Notes under the pieces: generated by a model
The model's input: only the letters and a program-made list of their open reading frames with translations
What the model was told of the DNA's origin: nothing
The model's database searches: none
Position numbers and translations under genes: made by a program
Shown here: positions 1-7,211 of the stretch, piece after piece
Layout of the letters: each line of letters starts with the position of its first letter
How positions within the stretch are numbered: position 1 is the stretch's first letter
Source: Bacillota bacterium
GTDB taxonomy: Bacteria; Bacillota; Clostridia; Lachnospirales; Lachnospiraceae
NCBI GenBank assembly: GCA_023420935.1
Contig: JAEZUR010000090.1
Coordinates: 1-15,268, forward strand
DNA length: 15,268 bases
Reading direction: 5' to 3'

Positions 1-502
1 AGGTAAATTTGGTCTTGATTTTGATGTATTATTTGGACCAGCATATAAAGGTATTCCATTAAGTGTTGCCACATCTATGGCAATTAGCGAATTCTATAAC
101 AAAGATATTAAATATTGTTCCAACAGAAAAGAAGTGAAAGATCACGGTGATACTGGAATCTTACTCGGAAGTCCAATTGCAGACAACGATAAAGTAGTAA
201 TCATCGAGGATGTTACAACTGCTGGTACTTCTATAGGAGAAACAATGCCAATCCTTAACGCACAAGGAAATGTTGATGTATTAGGTTTAGTGGTATCTGT
301 TGACCGTATGGAAAGAGGTCAGGGGACAAAGAGTGCTTTAGATGAGATTGAAGAAACGTATGGACTTGCAACCACTGCAATTGTTACAATGGCTGAGGTG
401 GTAGAACATTTGCATAATAGACCATACAATGGGAAAATTATTATTGATGATAGTTTAAAAGCAGCAATTGACGCTTATTATGAACAATATGGAGTAAAAT
501 AA
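1..502 (+). CDS. pyrE: Orotate phosphoribosyltransferase, 3' part (5' end outside window)
   Basis: This cytoplasmic enzyme of de novo pyrimidine synthesis joins orotate to PRPP to give orotidine 5'-monophosphate. The reading frame is already open at position 2, before the first internal ATG at 77, so the gene starts upstream of the window and about 166 C-terminal residues are seen. Three family signatures are present: the FGPAYKGIPL segment, the flexible catalytic loop RKEVKDHGDTG with its conserved Lys/His residues, and the PRPP-binding motif VVIIEDVTTAGTSI with the paired acidic residues. The C-terminus is of normal length for PyrE and shows no damage. A small membrane-peptide gene and mscL follow at 24 and 18 base gaps with no terminator between them, so the three are probably co-transcribed. 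Identification is secure; only the start is missing. Confidence 0.96.
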   Translation, partial: GKFGLDFDVLFGPAYKGIPLSVATSMAISEFYNKDIKYCSNRKEVKDHGDTGILLGSPIADNDKVVIIEDVTTAGTSIGETMPILNAQGNVDVLGLVVSVDRMERGQGTKSALDEIEETYGLATTAIVTMAEVVEHLHNRPYNGKIIIDDSLKAAIDAYYEQYGVK

Positions 503-526
503 ATGGAAGATGAAGGAGGAATGGTT

Positions 527-679
527 ATGGGTGAAAAGATTTATAAAACAATGAAATCAGTTGGTATTGGTAATCTAGTAATGGGTATTTTAATTATAGT
601 TGCTGGAATTGCTGCTGGTGTAACAATTATTGTAAATGGAGCAAAATTACTGAAGAACAAATCCGGACTTTTATTTTAA
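527..679 (+). CDS. Small single-pass membrane protein, 50 aa, unknown function
   Basis: This short frame between pyrE and mscL encodes about 50 residues beginning MGEKIYKTMKS. A basic N-terminal stretch is followed by a long hydrophobic, Gly/Ala/Ile-rich segment (about residues 14-37) and a short tail with several lysines ending KNKSGLLF. That is the layout of a single transmembrane helix. The ATG at 527 was chosen because GGAGGA at 515-520 lies six bases upstream; the in-frame ATG at 521 abuts that site and the one at 503 has no site of its own. It starts 24 bases after pyrE and ends 18 bases before mscL, in keeping with one operon. I do not recognise the family, and its role is unknown. The strong ribosome site and clean frame argue that it is real. 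Confidence 0.7.
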   Translation: MGEKIYKTMKSVGIGNLVMGILIIVAGIAAGVTIIVNGAKLLKNKSGLLF

Positions 680-697
680 CAAAAAGGGGAAGTGCCA

Positions 698-1135
698 ATG
701 ATAAAAGAGTTTAAAGAATTTGCAATAAAGGGGAATATGCTTGATCTTGCAGTCGGTGTTATTATCGGTGGTGCATTTAGTGGAATTGTGAATTCAATTG
801 TAAATGATTTAATTATGCCATTACTAAGTCTGGTTACAGGAAGAATTGATTTTACCAACATGTTTATCAGCCTAAATGGCGTGAAATATGAGACACTAAA
901 AGACGCTCAAGAGGCAGGTGCAGCAACATTTAATTATGGTTCGTTTATTACTCAGTTAATTAATTTTCTTATATTGGCATTTGTGGTATTCATGATTGTA
1001 AAACAGTTAAATAAACTGAAAAGACCGGTAATTGCTGAAGTTACAACGAAAGAATGCCCACATTGTTTGACAACCATTAATATAAAAGCACGTAAATGTC
1101 CAAACTGTACATCCGATTTATCACAAGAAGATTGA
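698..1135 (+). CDS. mscL: Large-conductance mechanosensitive channel MscL with C-terminal zinc ribbon
   Basis: MscL is a homopentameric inner-membrane pore that opens under membrane tension to release solutes on hypo-osmotic shock. The 145-residue product starts MIKEFKEFAIKGNM, then has the conserved first helix LDLAVGVIIGGAF (residues 15-27) lining the gate, a periplasmic-type loop, and a second membrane helix (about residues 81-102). The usual charged cytoplasmic C-terminal helix is followed or replaced by two cysteine knuckles, CPHC at 120-123 and CPNC at 134-137, forming a likely zinc ribbon. I recall similar tails on some Firmicute MscLs, but its role is not known to me. The ATG at 698 is preferred to the in-frame GTG at 692 because the AAAAGGGGA site (682-690) would leave only one base before the GTG. 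A terminator follows 17 bases downstream. Confidence 0.95.
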   Translation: MIKEFKEFAIKGNMLDLAVGVIIGGAFSGIVNSIVNDLIMPLLSLVTGRIDFTNMFISLNGVKYETLKDAQEAGAATFNYGSFITQLINFLILAFVVFMIVKQLNKLKRPVIAEVTTKECPHCLTTINIKARKCPNCTSDLSQED

Positions 1136-1152
1136 GTAAATTATGAAAAAGC

Positions 1153-1196
1153 AAAAGATGTTTTGTTAATTTTGAACAACAAAACATCTTTTTTTT
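1153..1196 (+). terminator. Rho-independent terminator after mscL
   Basis: A perfect 15-bp stem is formed by AAAAGATGTTTTGTT (1153-1167) and AACAAAACATCTTTT (1178-1192), with a 10-base loop and a run of eight T (1189-1196). It closes the pyrE/mscL unit. The stem is AT-rich but long, and the U-tract is ideal. Confidence 0.9.
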
Positions 1197-1443
1197 GTGG
1201 AAATAATAGGAAATGAAAAGAATGGCAATTTTTGTATTTACAAAATTGGTGAATTAAGTTACTATATTTATATCTCAGATATGACAATTTATGTCTTTAA
1301 GTAGTATTTCTGATTATCTATCATTCTTATTGTTGTTTTCTGCATTTAATTCACATTATCAGCGGAAGTATTTCTTTTTTCTATGCCACAAAAAGACTGA
1401 TAGGGATTTTTGTGTAATTTAGTTGTGAGAAGGGGGGAAAAAG
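1197..1443. other. Non-coding gap before the Tad-like operon, with two dyads
   Basis: No credible gene or RNA structure family was recognised here. Two inverted repeats are visible. The first, CAATTTTTGTA (1226-1236) against TACAAAATTG (1239-1248), is perfect apart from one bulged T and a two-base centre. The second, CACAAAAA (1387-1394) against TTTTTGTG (1407-1414), is perfect over 8 bp with a 12-base spacer and lies just before the ribosome site of the first gene. Either may be an operator or leader hairpin; no c-di-GMP or other riboswitch core was seen. Confidence 0.5.
1237..1265 (+). promoter_or_regulatory. Candidate sigma-A promoter of the Tad-like operon
   Basis: A -35-like TTTACA (1237-1242) is separated by 17 bases from a -10-like TACTAT (1260-1265). 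Matches to consensus are 5/6 and 4/6. The -35 lies inside the dyad at 1226-1248, which would suit repression. The region is so AT-rich that chance matches are likely; TTGGTG (1246-1251) with TATATC (1269-1274) is an alternative. A promoter is required somewhere here because of the terminator at 1153-1196. Confidence 0.35.
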
Positions 1444-2103
1444 GTGAATATTTATAGTTTTATAGGGACACCTTGCTATGATATTCTAATTTATTTAAGT
1501 ATAATACTTAAGAATATGGGAAAAAAAGTTCTAGTTGTGGATCATTCTATAGAACAAGAAGTTATGAGTTGTATTGAGAAACCGTTGGATCTTGAAGGAA
1601 TGATACATTATAATCAAGTAGACTATATTGGGGATGGAGTCTACAGTAAGGATCTGCTGGATGCATATGATATTGTGTTACAGTTACTCAGTAGATCAGA
1701 ACTTACTTTGTCTGAAGAAGAGTTGGAACAACTGTTTATTGTAACAGATACCAGAAGAAAAAGCCTTGAAGGTGCAATGAGCTTAATTCAGAATAGTAAA
1801 CTAGCCAAACAATTAATCATTCGAGATATTTGTGATAAAAGATACGGTAAGAATTATTTTGCTCGTTTGTATGTGGGAAAAGAGGCGAAGGAGTGTGCTA
1901 TTAGTAGAAAACAGATTTATGAAATCGAGTTTGATGATATAGATTACTATTATCGGATTCAGTTGGAACATGAGGTGTTCCGAAAATTCTACTCTTTGTC
2001 CAAAGGATTAAAAGAGTTATTATTTTCATTAGCTTCTGAATTTAGTCAAATGCCAATGAAGTATGTAAAAGAAGCTTATAAAGTGGGGAAAAGGAGGAGA
2101 TAA
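1444..2103 (+). CDS. NTPase-fold protein lacking a P-loop, first gene of the Tad-like operon
   Basis: The 219-residue product opens with a pattern typical of MinD/ParA/CpaE proteins: a short strand, a loop (FIGTPCYDI, residues 6-14), a helix, then a basic-hydrophobic strand KKVLVVDHS near residues 26-34. The loop sits where the Walker A motif would be, but it lacks the glycines and every lysine, so ATP binding of the usual kind is unlikely. A later LDAYDIVLQL segment resembles the Walker B strand. No membrane segment is present. Start GTG at 1444 follows a GGGGGG-containing site (1432-1437). The next gene starts two bases after its stop. By position and fold outline it may be a degenerate TadZ/CpaE-like assembly or localisation factor paired with the next protein; this is inference, as sequence family membership could not be checked. 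Confidence 0.75.
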   Translation: MNIYSFIGTPCYDILIYLSIILKNMGKKVLVVDHSIEQEVMSCIEKPLDLEGMIHYNQVDYIGDGVYSKDLLDAYDIVLQLLSRSELTLSEEELEQLFIVTDTRRKSLEGAMSLIQNSKLAKQLIIRDICDKRYGKNYFARLYVGKEAKECAISRKQIYEIEFDDIDYYYRIQLEHEVFRKFYSLSKGLKELLFSLASEFSQMPMKYVKEAYKVGKRRR

Positions 2104-2104
2104 T

Positions 2105-2929
2105 TTGAAGATTGCCTTTTGGAGTAACGCAAGAGGAAAAAATGGAGTGACTAGTAATCTAGCATGCATGAGTGTTATGGGGACTTTAATGCGTAAGCAA
2201 AAAACATTGATGCTTGAGAATCATTATAATCTTAATAACTTAGAACATGCCTTGGTAGGAAGGTCGGAACTACAATTTGTAAAAGAGGACAGCTATTTCT
2301 ATAATCAGGTAGGATTAGATAGCCTTATGAAACGGATTCATTCTAACATGGCAGATCGGAATACGGTAGCAGCTTCCTCTATTTCTTTACTCAATGATAG
2401 TATTTATTACATTCCACAAAGTCATGTAACCAACAAAGAATTCTTTGAATATGAATTCAATCAGGTCTTACATCCATTATTTCATGCTTTGGAGGATTTT
2501 AGTGATGTGGTGTTTGTAGATACCGCAGGAAGCGAACATTTAAGTTCAAAGGTTATCTTAAATGAAGCAGATTTAGTCGTCGTTAATCTTAGTCAGAATC
2601 CAATTATTCTATCAGATTTCTTTAAGCAATATTCTACACTGCAGGACAAAGCAGTCTTTCTAATCGGGAACTATAACCCTGATTCAAAATTTAATCTTAA
2701 AAATATCATTCGTAAATATCATATTGATAAATCAAAAATAGGTGTAATTCCTTATAATGTTGAGTTCGCAGATGCTCTATCGGAGGGAAATGTAATTCGT
2801 TTTCTGATGCATAATTATGATTGCAAAAAGCAGGATGGGAATTATTACTTTATCCAAGAAGTGAAGAAATCTGTTCGTATGTTACAAAAACAGATGGGTA
2901 TAGACATAGGGGAGGAGTTTTTTGAATAG
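2105..2929 (+). CDS. MinD/CpaE (TadZ)-like NTPase-fold protein with deviant Walker A
   Basis: The 274-residue product resembles CpaE/TadZ, the ParA-family proteins that place Tad pili at the cell pole or membrane. The N-terminal strand FWSN is followed by ARGKNGVTSNLA (residues 9-20) in the position of the deviant Walker A box (KGGxGKT/S): the first Lys (K12) and the Gly are present, but the second Lys is replaced, so hydrolysis is doubtful. A Walker B/switch II strand, DVVFVDTAG, places Asp at residue 139, and the following ADLVVVNLSQNP is typical of the MinD fold. Start TTG at 2105 lies seven bases after AGGAGG (2092-2097); no ATG is better placed. It overlaps the next gene by 8 bases, implying translational coupling with the secretion ATPase. 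Confidence in the fold is good, in the exact role moderate. Confidence 0.82.
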   Translation: MKIAFWSNARGKNGVTSNLACMSVMGTLMRKQKTLMLENHYNLNNLEHALVGRSELQFVKEDSYFYNQVGLDSLMKRIHSNMADRNTVAASSISLLNDSIYYIPQSHVTNKEFFEYEFNQVLHPLFHALEDFSDVVFVDTAGSEHLSSKVILNEADLVVVNLSQNPIILSDFFKQYSTLQDKAVFLIGNYNPDSKFNLKNIIRKYHIDKSKIGVIPYNVEFADALSEGNVIRFLMHNYDCKKQDGNYYFIQEVKKSVRMLQKQMGIDIGEEFFE

Positions 2930-4640
2930 AATATTTCAAAGGTCCCAAGGCACAGCAATTAAAATAAAGTCATTAAATGAATTACAGGACAGTGTTATGG
3001 AGACATTTAATCTAATCTTTCGTGAAAATTTATATGAACATGGTCTGAATCAAATGGAAATAGAACAAAGACAGCATAGCAAAAAATTATTACGTAAAGC
3101 TCTTCGTACCTGCGTTTTTGGTGATAAAAATGCAAAAATATTTGTAAAGGATTACATAAAAGATATACTGATTAAACGACATAAAGTAAATCAAGAAAAC
3201 ATTGATTCTATACTATCCTTTTCTAATCCCAATAAACTGACTGCGCAAGATAAGTTTGACATATTATTATTAATTTATCAGAAAGAACATCAGGAGAGAG
3301 CGCTTGATCAACTAATTCAAGACTATAATTTAGATGCCGAAAAGGGAGATAGTCTGGGAGAATTTCACTTTGAGATAACCGAGGAGGATATCAATCAAGC
3401 ATATGAAGAAAATGCCTTCATGAATCTTTCGTTTAATGATAAGTTATCCATTCTTGCTCAGCGCATCTATCAAAATTATAAAGGGAATGGTGTGATTGAT
3501 GAGATTCGTGATATGAAAATTGATGGAGTAAGTGCTGGTGTTTCGGGTATACCTGAAGATTTCGAATTGGACTCTATTCTAACCAGCAGAGTACTACCTG
3601 CTTCCTATGATAGTATCTGGATATTTTATCGAGGTAAGAGTATTCATTTATCCTTCTTAAGTTTTGGTAGTTACAAAGAATTAATACGCGTTTGCAAAAA
3701 TATTTATCGCTATAACAATCCAGGGCAGCTTTCAGAAGTGAAAGGGTACACGGTCAATGAAATGAAGGACGGTTCGCGTGTTGCCGTTGCAAGACCGCCA
3801 TTTAGTGAAAGTTGGGTGTTATTTGTACGTAAGTTTGACACCGTCCTTCAAGAAAAAATAACCATGCTGATTACAGATACGAATCAAGAACTTCCAATTC
3901 AGCTAATGAAGTGGCTGATTAAAGGATGCAGAGTGATTGGAATAACAGGAGAGCAAGGTTCAGGAAAAACAACACTTCTTATGTCTTTAATACAATTTAT
4001 TAATCCCATTTATAATCTTAGAATTCAAGAACTTTCTTTTGAATTACATCTTCGTACTATTTACCCATATCGTAATATTGTAACATTTCGTGAAACCAAT
4101 TCCATCTCTGGACAAGAGGGTCTAGATTTTCAAAAGAAGACGGATGGAACCGTTAACATTCTTGGAGAAGTAGCAACTGCACCTGTGGCATGTTGGATGA
4201 TCCAGATGTCTCAAGTTGGATCATTATTTACTATGTTCACACATCATGCTAAGACTACAAAAGACTTAATTATTTCCATGAGAAATGCACTTTTACTAGA
4301 GGGAGGTTTTCATAATGAAAGGATAGCAACGGAACAAGTAGCCGATGCAATTCATTTTGATATTCATATTAAAAAGATGGAGAATGGACATCGCTTTATT
4401 GAACGTATTACAGAAATTATACCAAAGAAACAAGGCGTATTTGAAAGAGTATATGGCAGTGGTGGAGATTTGACCAAGGAATTATTTGAGACAAGAGATA
4501 TCATAGCATTTGAAAATGGAAGATATGTATTTTGTAATTCAATGAGTAAACAAACGATTTCTCAAATCTGTAGTTATTTTGATGACAAAGAAAGAGAGAA
4601 GTTTAGGTGTGACATGGAGGCATGGAGGAATTATAGTTGA
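2922..4640 (+). CDS. cpaF: CpaF/TadA-type secretion ATPase
   Basis: This is the hexameric cytoplasmic motor of the Tad/Flp pilus and related VirB11-like systems, which drives subunit assembly through the TadB/TadC platform. At 572 residues it is longer than most CpaF proteins because of an N-terminal extension of roughly 180 residues. The N-terminal domain proper includes an IRDMKIDG stretch typical of the family. The Walker A box is intact, GEQGSGKT at 343-350, with K349 and T350. The Walker B region reads NILGEVATAP with E416, and a His-box-like TMFTHHAKTT begins at T437. The usual GEVRG arginine is replaced, as is the aspartate that normally precedes it. Start TTG at 2922 follows GGGGAGGAG (2909-2917) and overlaps the previous gene by 8 bases; its own stop overlaps the next TTG start by 4. 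Confidence 0.92.
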   Translation: MNRIFQRSQGTAIKIKSLNELQDSVMETFNLIFRENLYEHGLNQMEIEQRQHSKKLLRKALRTCVFGDKNAKIFVKDYIKDILIKRHKVNQENIDSILSFSNPNKLTAQDKFDILLLIYQKEHQERALDQLIQDYNLDAEKGDSLGEFHFEITEEDINQAYEENAFMNLSFNDKLSILAQRIYQNYKGNGVIDEIRDMKIDGVSAGVSGIPEDFELDSILTSRVLPASYDSIWIFYRGKSIHLSFLSFGSYKELIRVCKNIYRYNNPGQLSEVKGYTVNEMKDGSRVAVARPPFSESWVLFVRKFDTVLQEKITMLITDTNQELPIQLMKWLIKGCRVIGITGEQGSGKTTLLMSLIQFINPIYNLRIQELSFELHLRTIYPYRNIVTFRETNSISGQEGLDFQKKTDGTVNILGEVATAPVACWMIQMSQVGSLFTMFTHHAKTTKDLIISMRNALLLEGGFHNERIATEQVADAIHFDIHIKKMENGHRFIERITEIIPKKQGVFERVYGSGGDLTKELFETRDIIAFENGRYVFCNSMSKQTISQICSYFDDKEREKFRCDMEAWRNYS

Positions 4641-6556
4641 TAGAACGAATCATACAAATGAAAAAGATAATAAGAAACTTTTTACTTTATTGTTATAAGC
4701 TACTTCGCAATTTTCCATTCACAAAACGTTACGTAGCACAAATTACACGTCTTTTTGAAAATATAAAGCCCCAAGATGAAGATTCTATAGCCCTCTGCAC
4801 AATGAAGTTACTACTAAAAAGCAATGGTATATCATTCCTAATCTTACTATTTTGTTTTAGCTTTTCAGGTGGAACAATTTATTACTATATCAGTGTGCTA
4901 TCATTAATTTATTTTTTTAATCATCAGTTGATTTCAGTTAGCTTAGAAAAGGAAGAGTATAAGCTATTAAAACAATTGGAGAAATATCTTGGAGATGTAA
5001 GACACTATTACCATGCAGGTGGAATGGTAGAAGAGGCTGTTTATGATTCTCTAGAAGATGCAGACAAAGAGATTTCACTTCATATGAGCCGTATTTATGA
5101 AGTGTTATGTAATGACGATCAGGAGGAAATAGAAAAGTACCGAGAGTCTGCACCGAATAAGTTTTTCACCACATTTTTAGCGCTCTGTCAGGTTACCATT
5201 ATTTATGGTGATACATTAAAGGAAGAAGCATCCCTATTTTTATCTAATCTGATTCATCTAAAAAATGAAATCCACGTGGAATTATTGAAACGAGAAAAAG
5301 TAAAGCACGTTTTTTCAGGACTTATATTTATCACGATTTTACCTGTATTTTTCTTAAAAGCTATAGAAGACTGGAGTATTTCAAATCTTCCTGAATTGGA
5401 GCTATATTATCATGGGAGTTACGGGATTCTAGTAACTATCGTTATCTTTCTGTCCACGTTATTTTCCTATCATTTGGTGAATCGACTAAAAGGAAATGAG
5501 CGAGTTCTTCCCAAGAAGCATCGTTTGCTAGAAAATATAAGCAATTACAAGATTGTTAATAAGTGGCTGCAAAGATATATATTTTACCATACTGCCAAGG
5601 TACATCGTATGGATTTGCTATTAAGAAGAACAGGGGAAGGAATGACAGTAAGACAATATCTGATTCAAAAAGCAATGTTATTTTTCTTTACATTCCTACT
5701 TTCTGTTCTTGTGTTTTTTCATGTTGTATCAGTGTCTAGATCCAGTGTAGTTGATTATACAAAGAATTTTAAAGGAACATCGATTGTGAATGAAGAATCA
5801 CAAGTGGAAGAATATCGTTCTATTATATCAGAACTAACCAAAGAGTATAGACAGGAGAAGAGTGGTTCTTCCTTGCAAGGTAGTATCAATCAGCAATTAT
5901 CAGATCAGTATAATCTTACGAACGAATATAACAGAAATGCATTAACAGATGAGATCATTAGAAGAGTTGTAGAGTATCAATCCTATACCTATCAATTTTT
6001 ATATCTTTTGATATCTCTATTTCTAGCTTTATGTGTATGTAATATGCCACTTGTTATTTTGGCTTGTAAACGACATTTTCTAACAATTAGTATGGAAGAT
6101 GAAGTAATACAGTTTCACTCTATTATCATTATGTTAATGCATATTAAGCGTATGAATGTTGAAACCATCCTAGAATGGATGGAGAATTTTAGTGAAATAT
6201 TTCGACCTTCTATCATGGAATGTGTAGATCTTTACGATTATGATGATGAGGCGGCACTTGAAAAGTTAAAAATGCAGGAACCATTTCTGCCGTTTGTACG
6301 CATTGTTGAAAATCTGGAAGCCTGTGATCGAGTGGGCATTGAAAAGGCATTTGATGAGATTGCCAGCCAGAGAAGTTATTTTGCAGAGAAACGAAAACAG
6401 GATAATGAAATTAATATTTCCAATAAAGGAGCGGTTGGAAAAGTAGTTGCTTATATACCAATGATACTTACATTATCCTTGTATCTAATTATACCATTTG
6501 TGTTAGAAAGCATCTCCCAGCTTATGGGATATATCAATCAATTACAAGGAATATAA
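4637..6556 (+). CDS. Fused TadB-TadC-like T2SSF membrane platform protein
   Basis: The 639-residue protein appears to be the inner-membrane assembly platform that couples the CpaF motor to pilin. It has two units. The first (about 1-285) has a hydrophobic hairpin at 64-98, a helical cytoplasmic domain with the T2SSF-like pattern YYHAGGMVEEAV (124-135) and GDTLKEEA (191-198), and membrane helices at 224-241 and 262-281. The second (about 320-639) has helices at 346-364 and 451-476, a second T2SSF-like helical domain at about 485-590, and a last helix at 602-622. Canonical Tad loci encode TadB and TadC as separate genes of about 300 residues, so a fusion explains the length. Residues 370-445, between membrane helices, form a polar Ser/Glu/Gln-rich loop that may be extracytoplasmic. 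Start TTG at 4637 lies seven bases after GGAGG (4625-4629). Confidence 0.82.
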   Translation: MIERIIQMKKIIRNFLLYCYKLLRNFPFTKRYVAQITRLFENIKPQDEDSIALCTMKLLLKSNGISFLILLFCFSFSGGTIYYYISVLSLIYFFNHQLISVSLEKEEYKLLKQLEKYLGDVRHYYHAGGMVEEAVYDSLEDADKEISLHMSRIYEVLCNDDQEEIEKYRESAPNKFFTTFLALCQVTIIYGDTLKEEASLFLSNLIHLKNEIHVELLKREKVKHVFSGLIFITILPVFFLKAIEDWSISNLPELELYYHGSYGILVTIVIFLSTLFSYHLVNRLKGNERVLPKKHRLLENISNYKIVNKWLQRYIFYHTAKVHRMDLLLRRTGEGMTVRQYLIQKAMLFFFTFLLSVLVFFHVVSVSRSSVVDYTKNFKGTSIVNEESQVEEYRSIISELTKEYRQEKSGSSLQGSINQQLSDQYNLTNEYNRNALTDEIIRRVVEYQSYTYQFLYLLISLFLALCVCNMPLVILACKRHFLTISMEDEVIQFHSIIIMLMHIKRMNVETILEWMENFSEIFRPSIMECVDLYDYDDEAALEKLKMQEPFLPFVRIVENLEACDRVGIEKAFDEIASQRSYFAEKRKQDNEINISNKGAVGKVVAYIPMILTLSLYLIIPFVLESISQLMGYINQLQGI

Positions 6557-6567
6557 GGAGGAGAATA

Positions 6568-7020
6568 ATGGAGAATAGTTTAAAGGGATTAATATTGGCA
6601 GCGGGGGTGATTATAACATGTATTGTCATTGGACTTGGATTTTATATTGCGAGAGAAGCTAGAGATACAGCAGCCAACGGAGCAGGTCAAATTAGTAAAT
6701 TGAATGCAGAATTCAATGAAAGTGATAAAGTAATGTATGATGGATTAGAGGTTTCAGGTAGTGAGGTTGTAAATGTTATCAATAAATTTAAGAATGCAAG
6801 TATTAGTATTAAAGTTGCAACAAACAAGTGTATAATTTCCTATATCTATGGACTTAGCTTAGATGGAAAGCAACTTGGTTCGAAGAGTTCTGCTGATGTA
6901 AAAGATGCTCAGAAAACCAGTAATACAAGCTATATTAATCCCAACGCACAGTTTCTAGGTGAAATAATTCGTGATGTGAACAATACCATTATTGGCATTG
7001 CTTTTTCACAAGTAGATTAG
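6568..7020 (+). CDS. Pilin-like single-pass protein, 150 aa
   Basis: The product has a very short polar N-terminus (MENSLKG), a hydrophobic helix at about residues 8-28 with Glu at 30, and a small outer domain of roughly 115 residues. This is the layout of a pilin or pseudopilin, and its position directly after the platform gene is where Tad loci often carry the pilin. It lacks the canonical prepilin peptidase signature: K6-G7 could be a cleavage site, but no Glu follows at +5. It may therefore be processed by an unusual enzyme, or not at all. Start ATG at 6568 lies behind a strong AAGGAGGAG site (6556-6564). The gene is 11 bases from its upstream neighbour. The major-subunit assignment is inference; a structural membrane component is the safer reading. 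Confidence 0.72.
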   Translation: MENSLKGLILAAGVIITCIVIGLGFYIAREARDTAANGAGQISKLNAEFNESDKVMYDGLEVSGSEVVNVINKFKNASISIKVATNKCIISYIYGLSLDGKQLGSKSSADVKDAQKTSNTSYINPNAQFLGEIIRDVNNTIIGIAFSQVD

Positions 7021-7029
7021 GAGCAAGTC

Positions 7030-7197
7030 ATGGAGCATGGGTTGGACTTTCTCTACGAAACAATAGCTATTGTATTTTTCTTTTTAGCTATAACTTTTAT
7101 ATTTAACATATTTCAGTCATTGGACCAGATAGAATTAGAAGCAAAGCGAAATATGTATGACCAACATGTCTTATACATAGATTCATCGTTTGATTAG
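7030..7197 (+). CDS. Small single-pass membrane peptide, 55 aa, in the Tad-like operon
   Basis: A short frame fills the space between two pilin-like genes. The product starts MEHGLDFLYETIAIV and has one strongly hydrophobic, Phe/Ile-rich helix at about residues 11-28, followed by a charged tail with a coiled-coil-like stretch SLDQIELEAKRNMYDQH and an end of DSSFD. The ATG at 7030 is six bases after AGGAG (7019-7023), which overlaps the previous stop. The next gene begins 14 bases after its stop with its own AAAGGAG site. Position, spacing and ribosome site make it a real gene that automatic callers may miss. Its family is unknown to me; it could be a minor pilin-like subunit or a platform accessory peptide. 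Confidence 0.72.
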   Translation: MEHGLDFLYETIAIVFFFLAITFIFNIFQSLDQIELEAKRNMYDQHVLYIDSSFD

Positions 7198-7211
7198 AAA
7201 GGAGAAAGAAT

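Noticed and set aside
676..861. Open frame on the - strand opposite the start of mscL
   Set aside because: It mirrors mscL codons, has no ribosome site or recognisable product, and would run against the operon.
1197..1443. Riboswitch (for example c-di-GMP) in the leader of the Tad-like operon
   Set aside because: None of the conserved core segments of known classes could be seen.
4938..5153. Open frame on the - strand inside the TadB-TadC-like gene
   Set aside because: It is a shadow of a well-supported + strand gene with no start signal.
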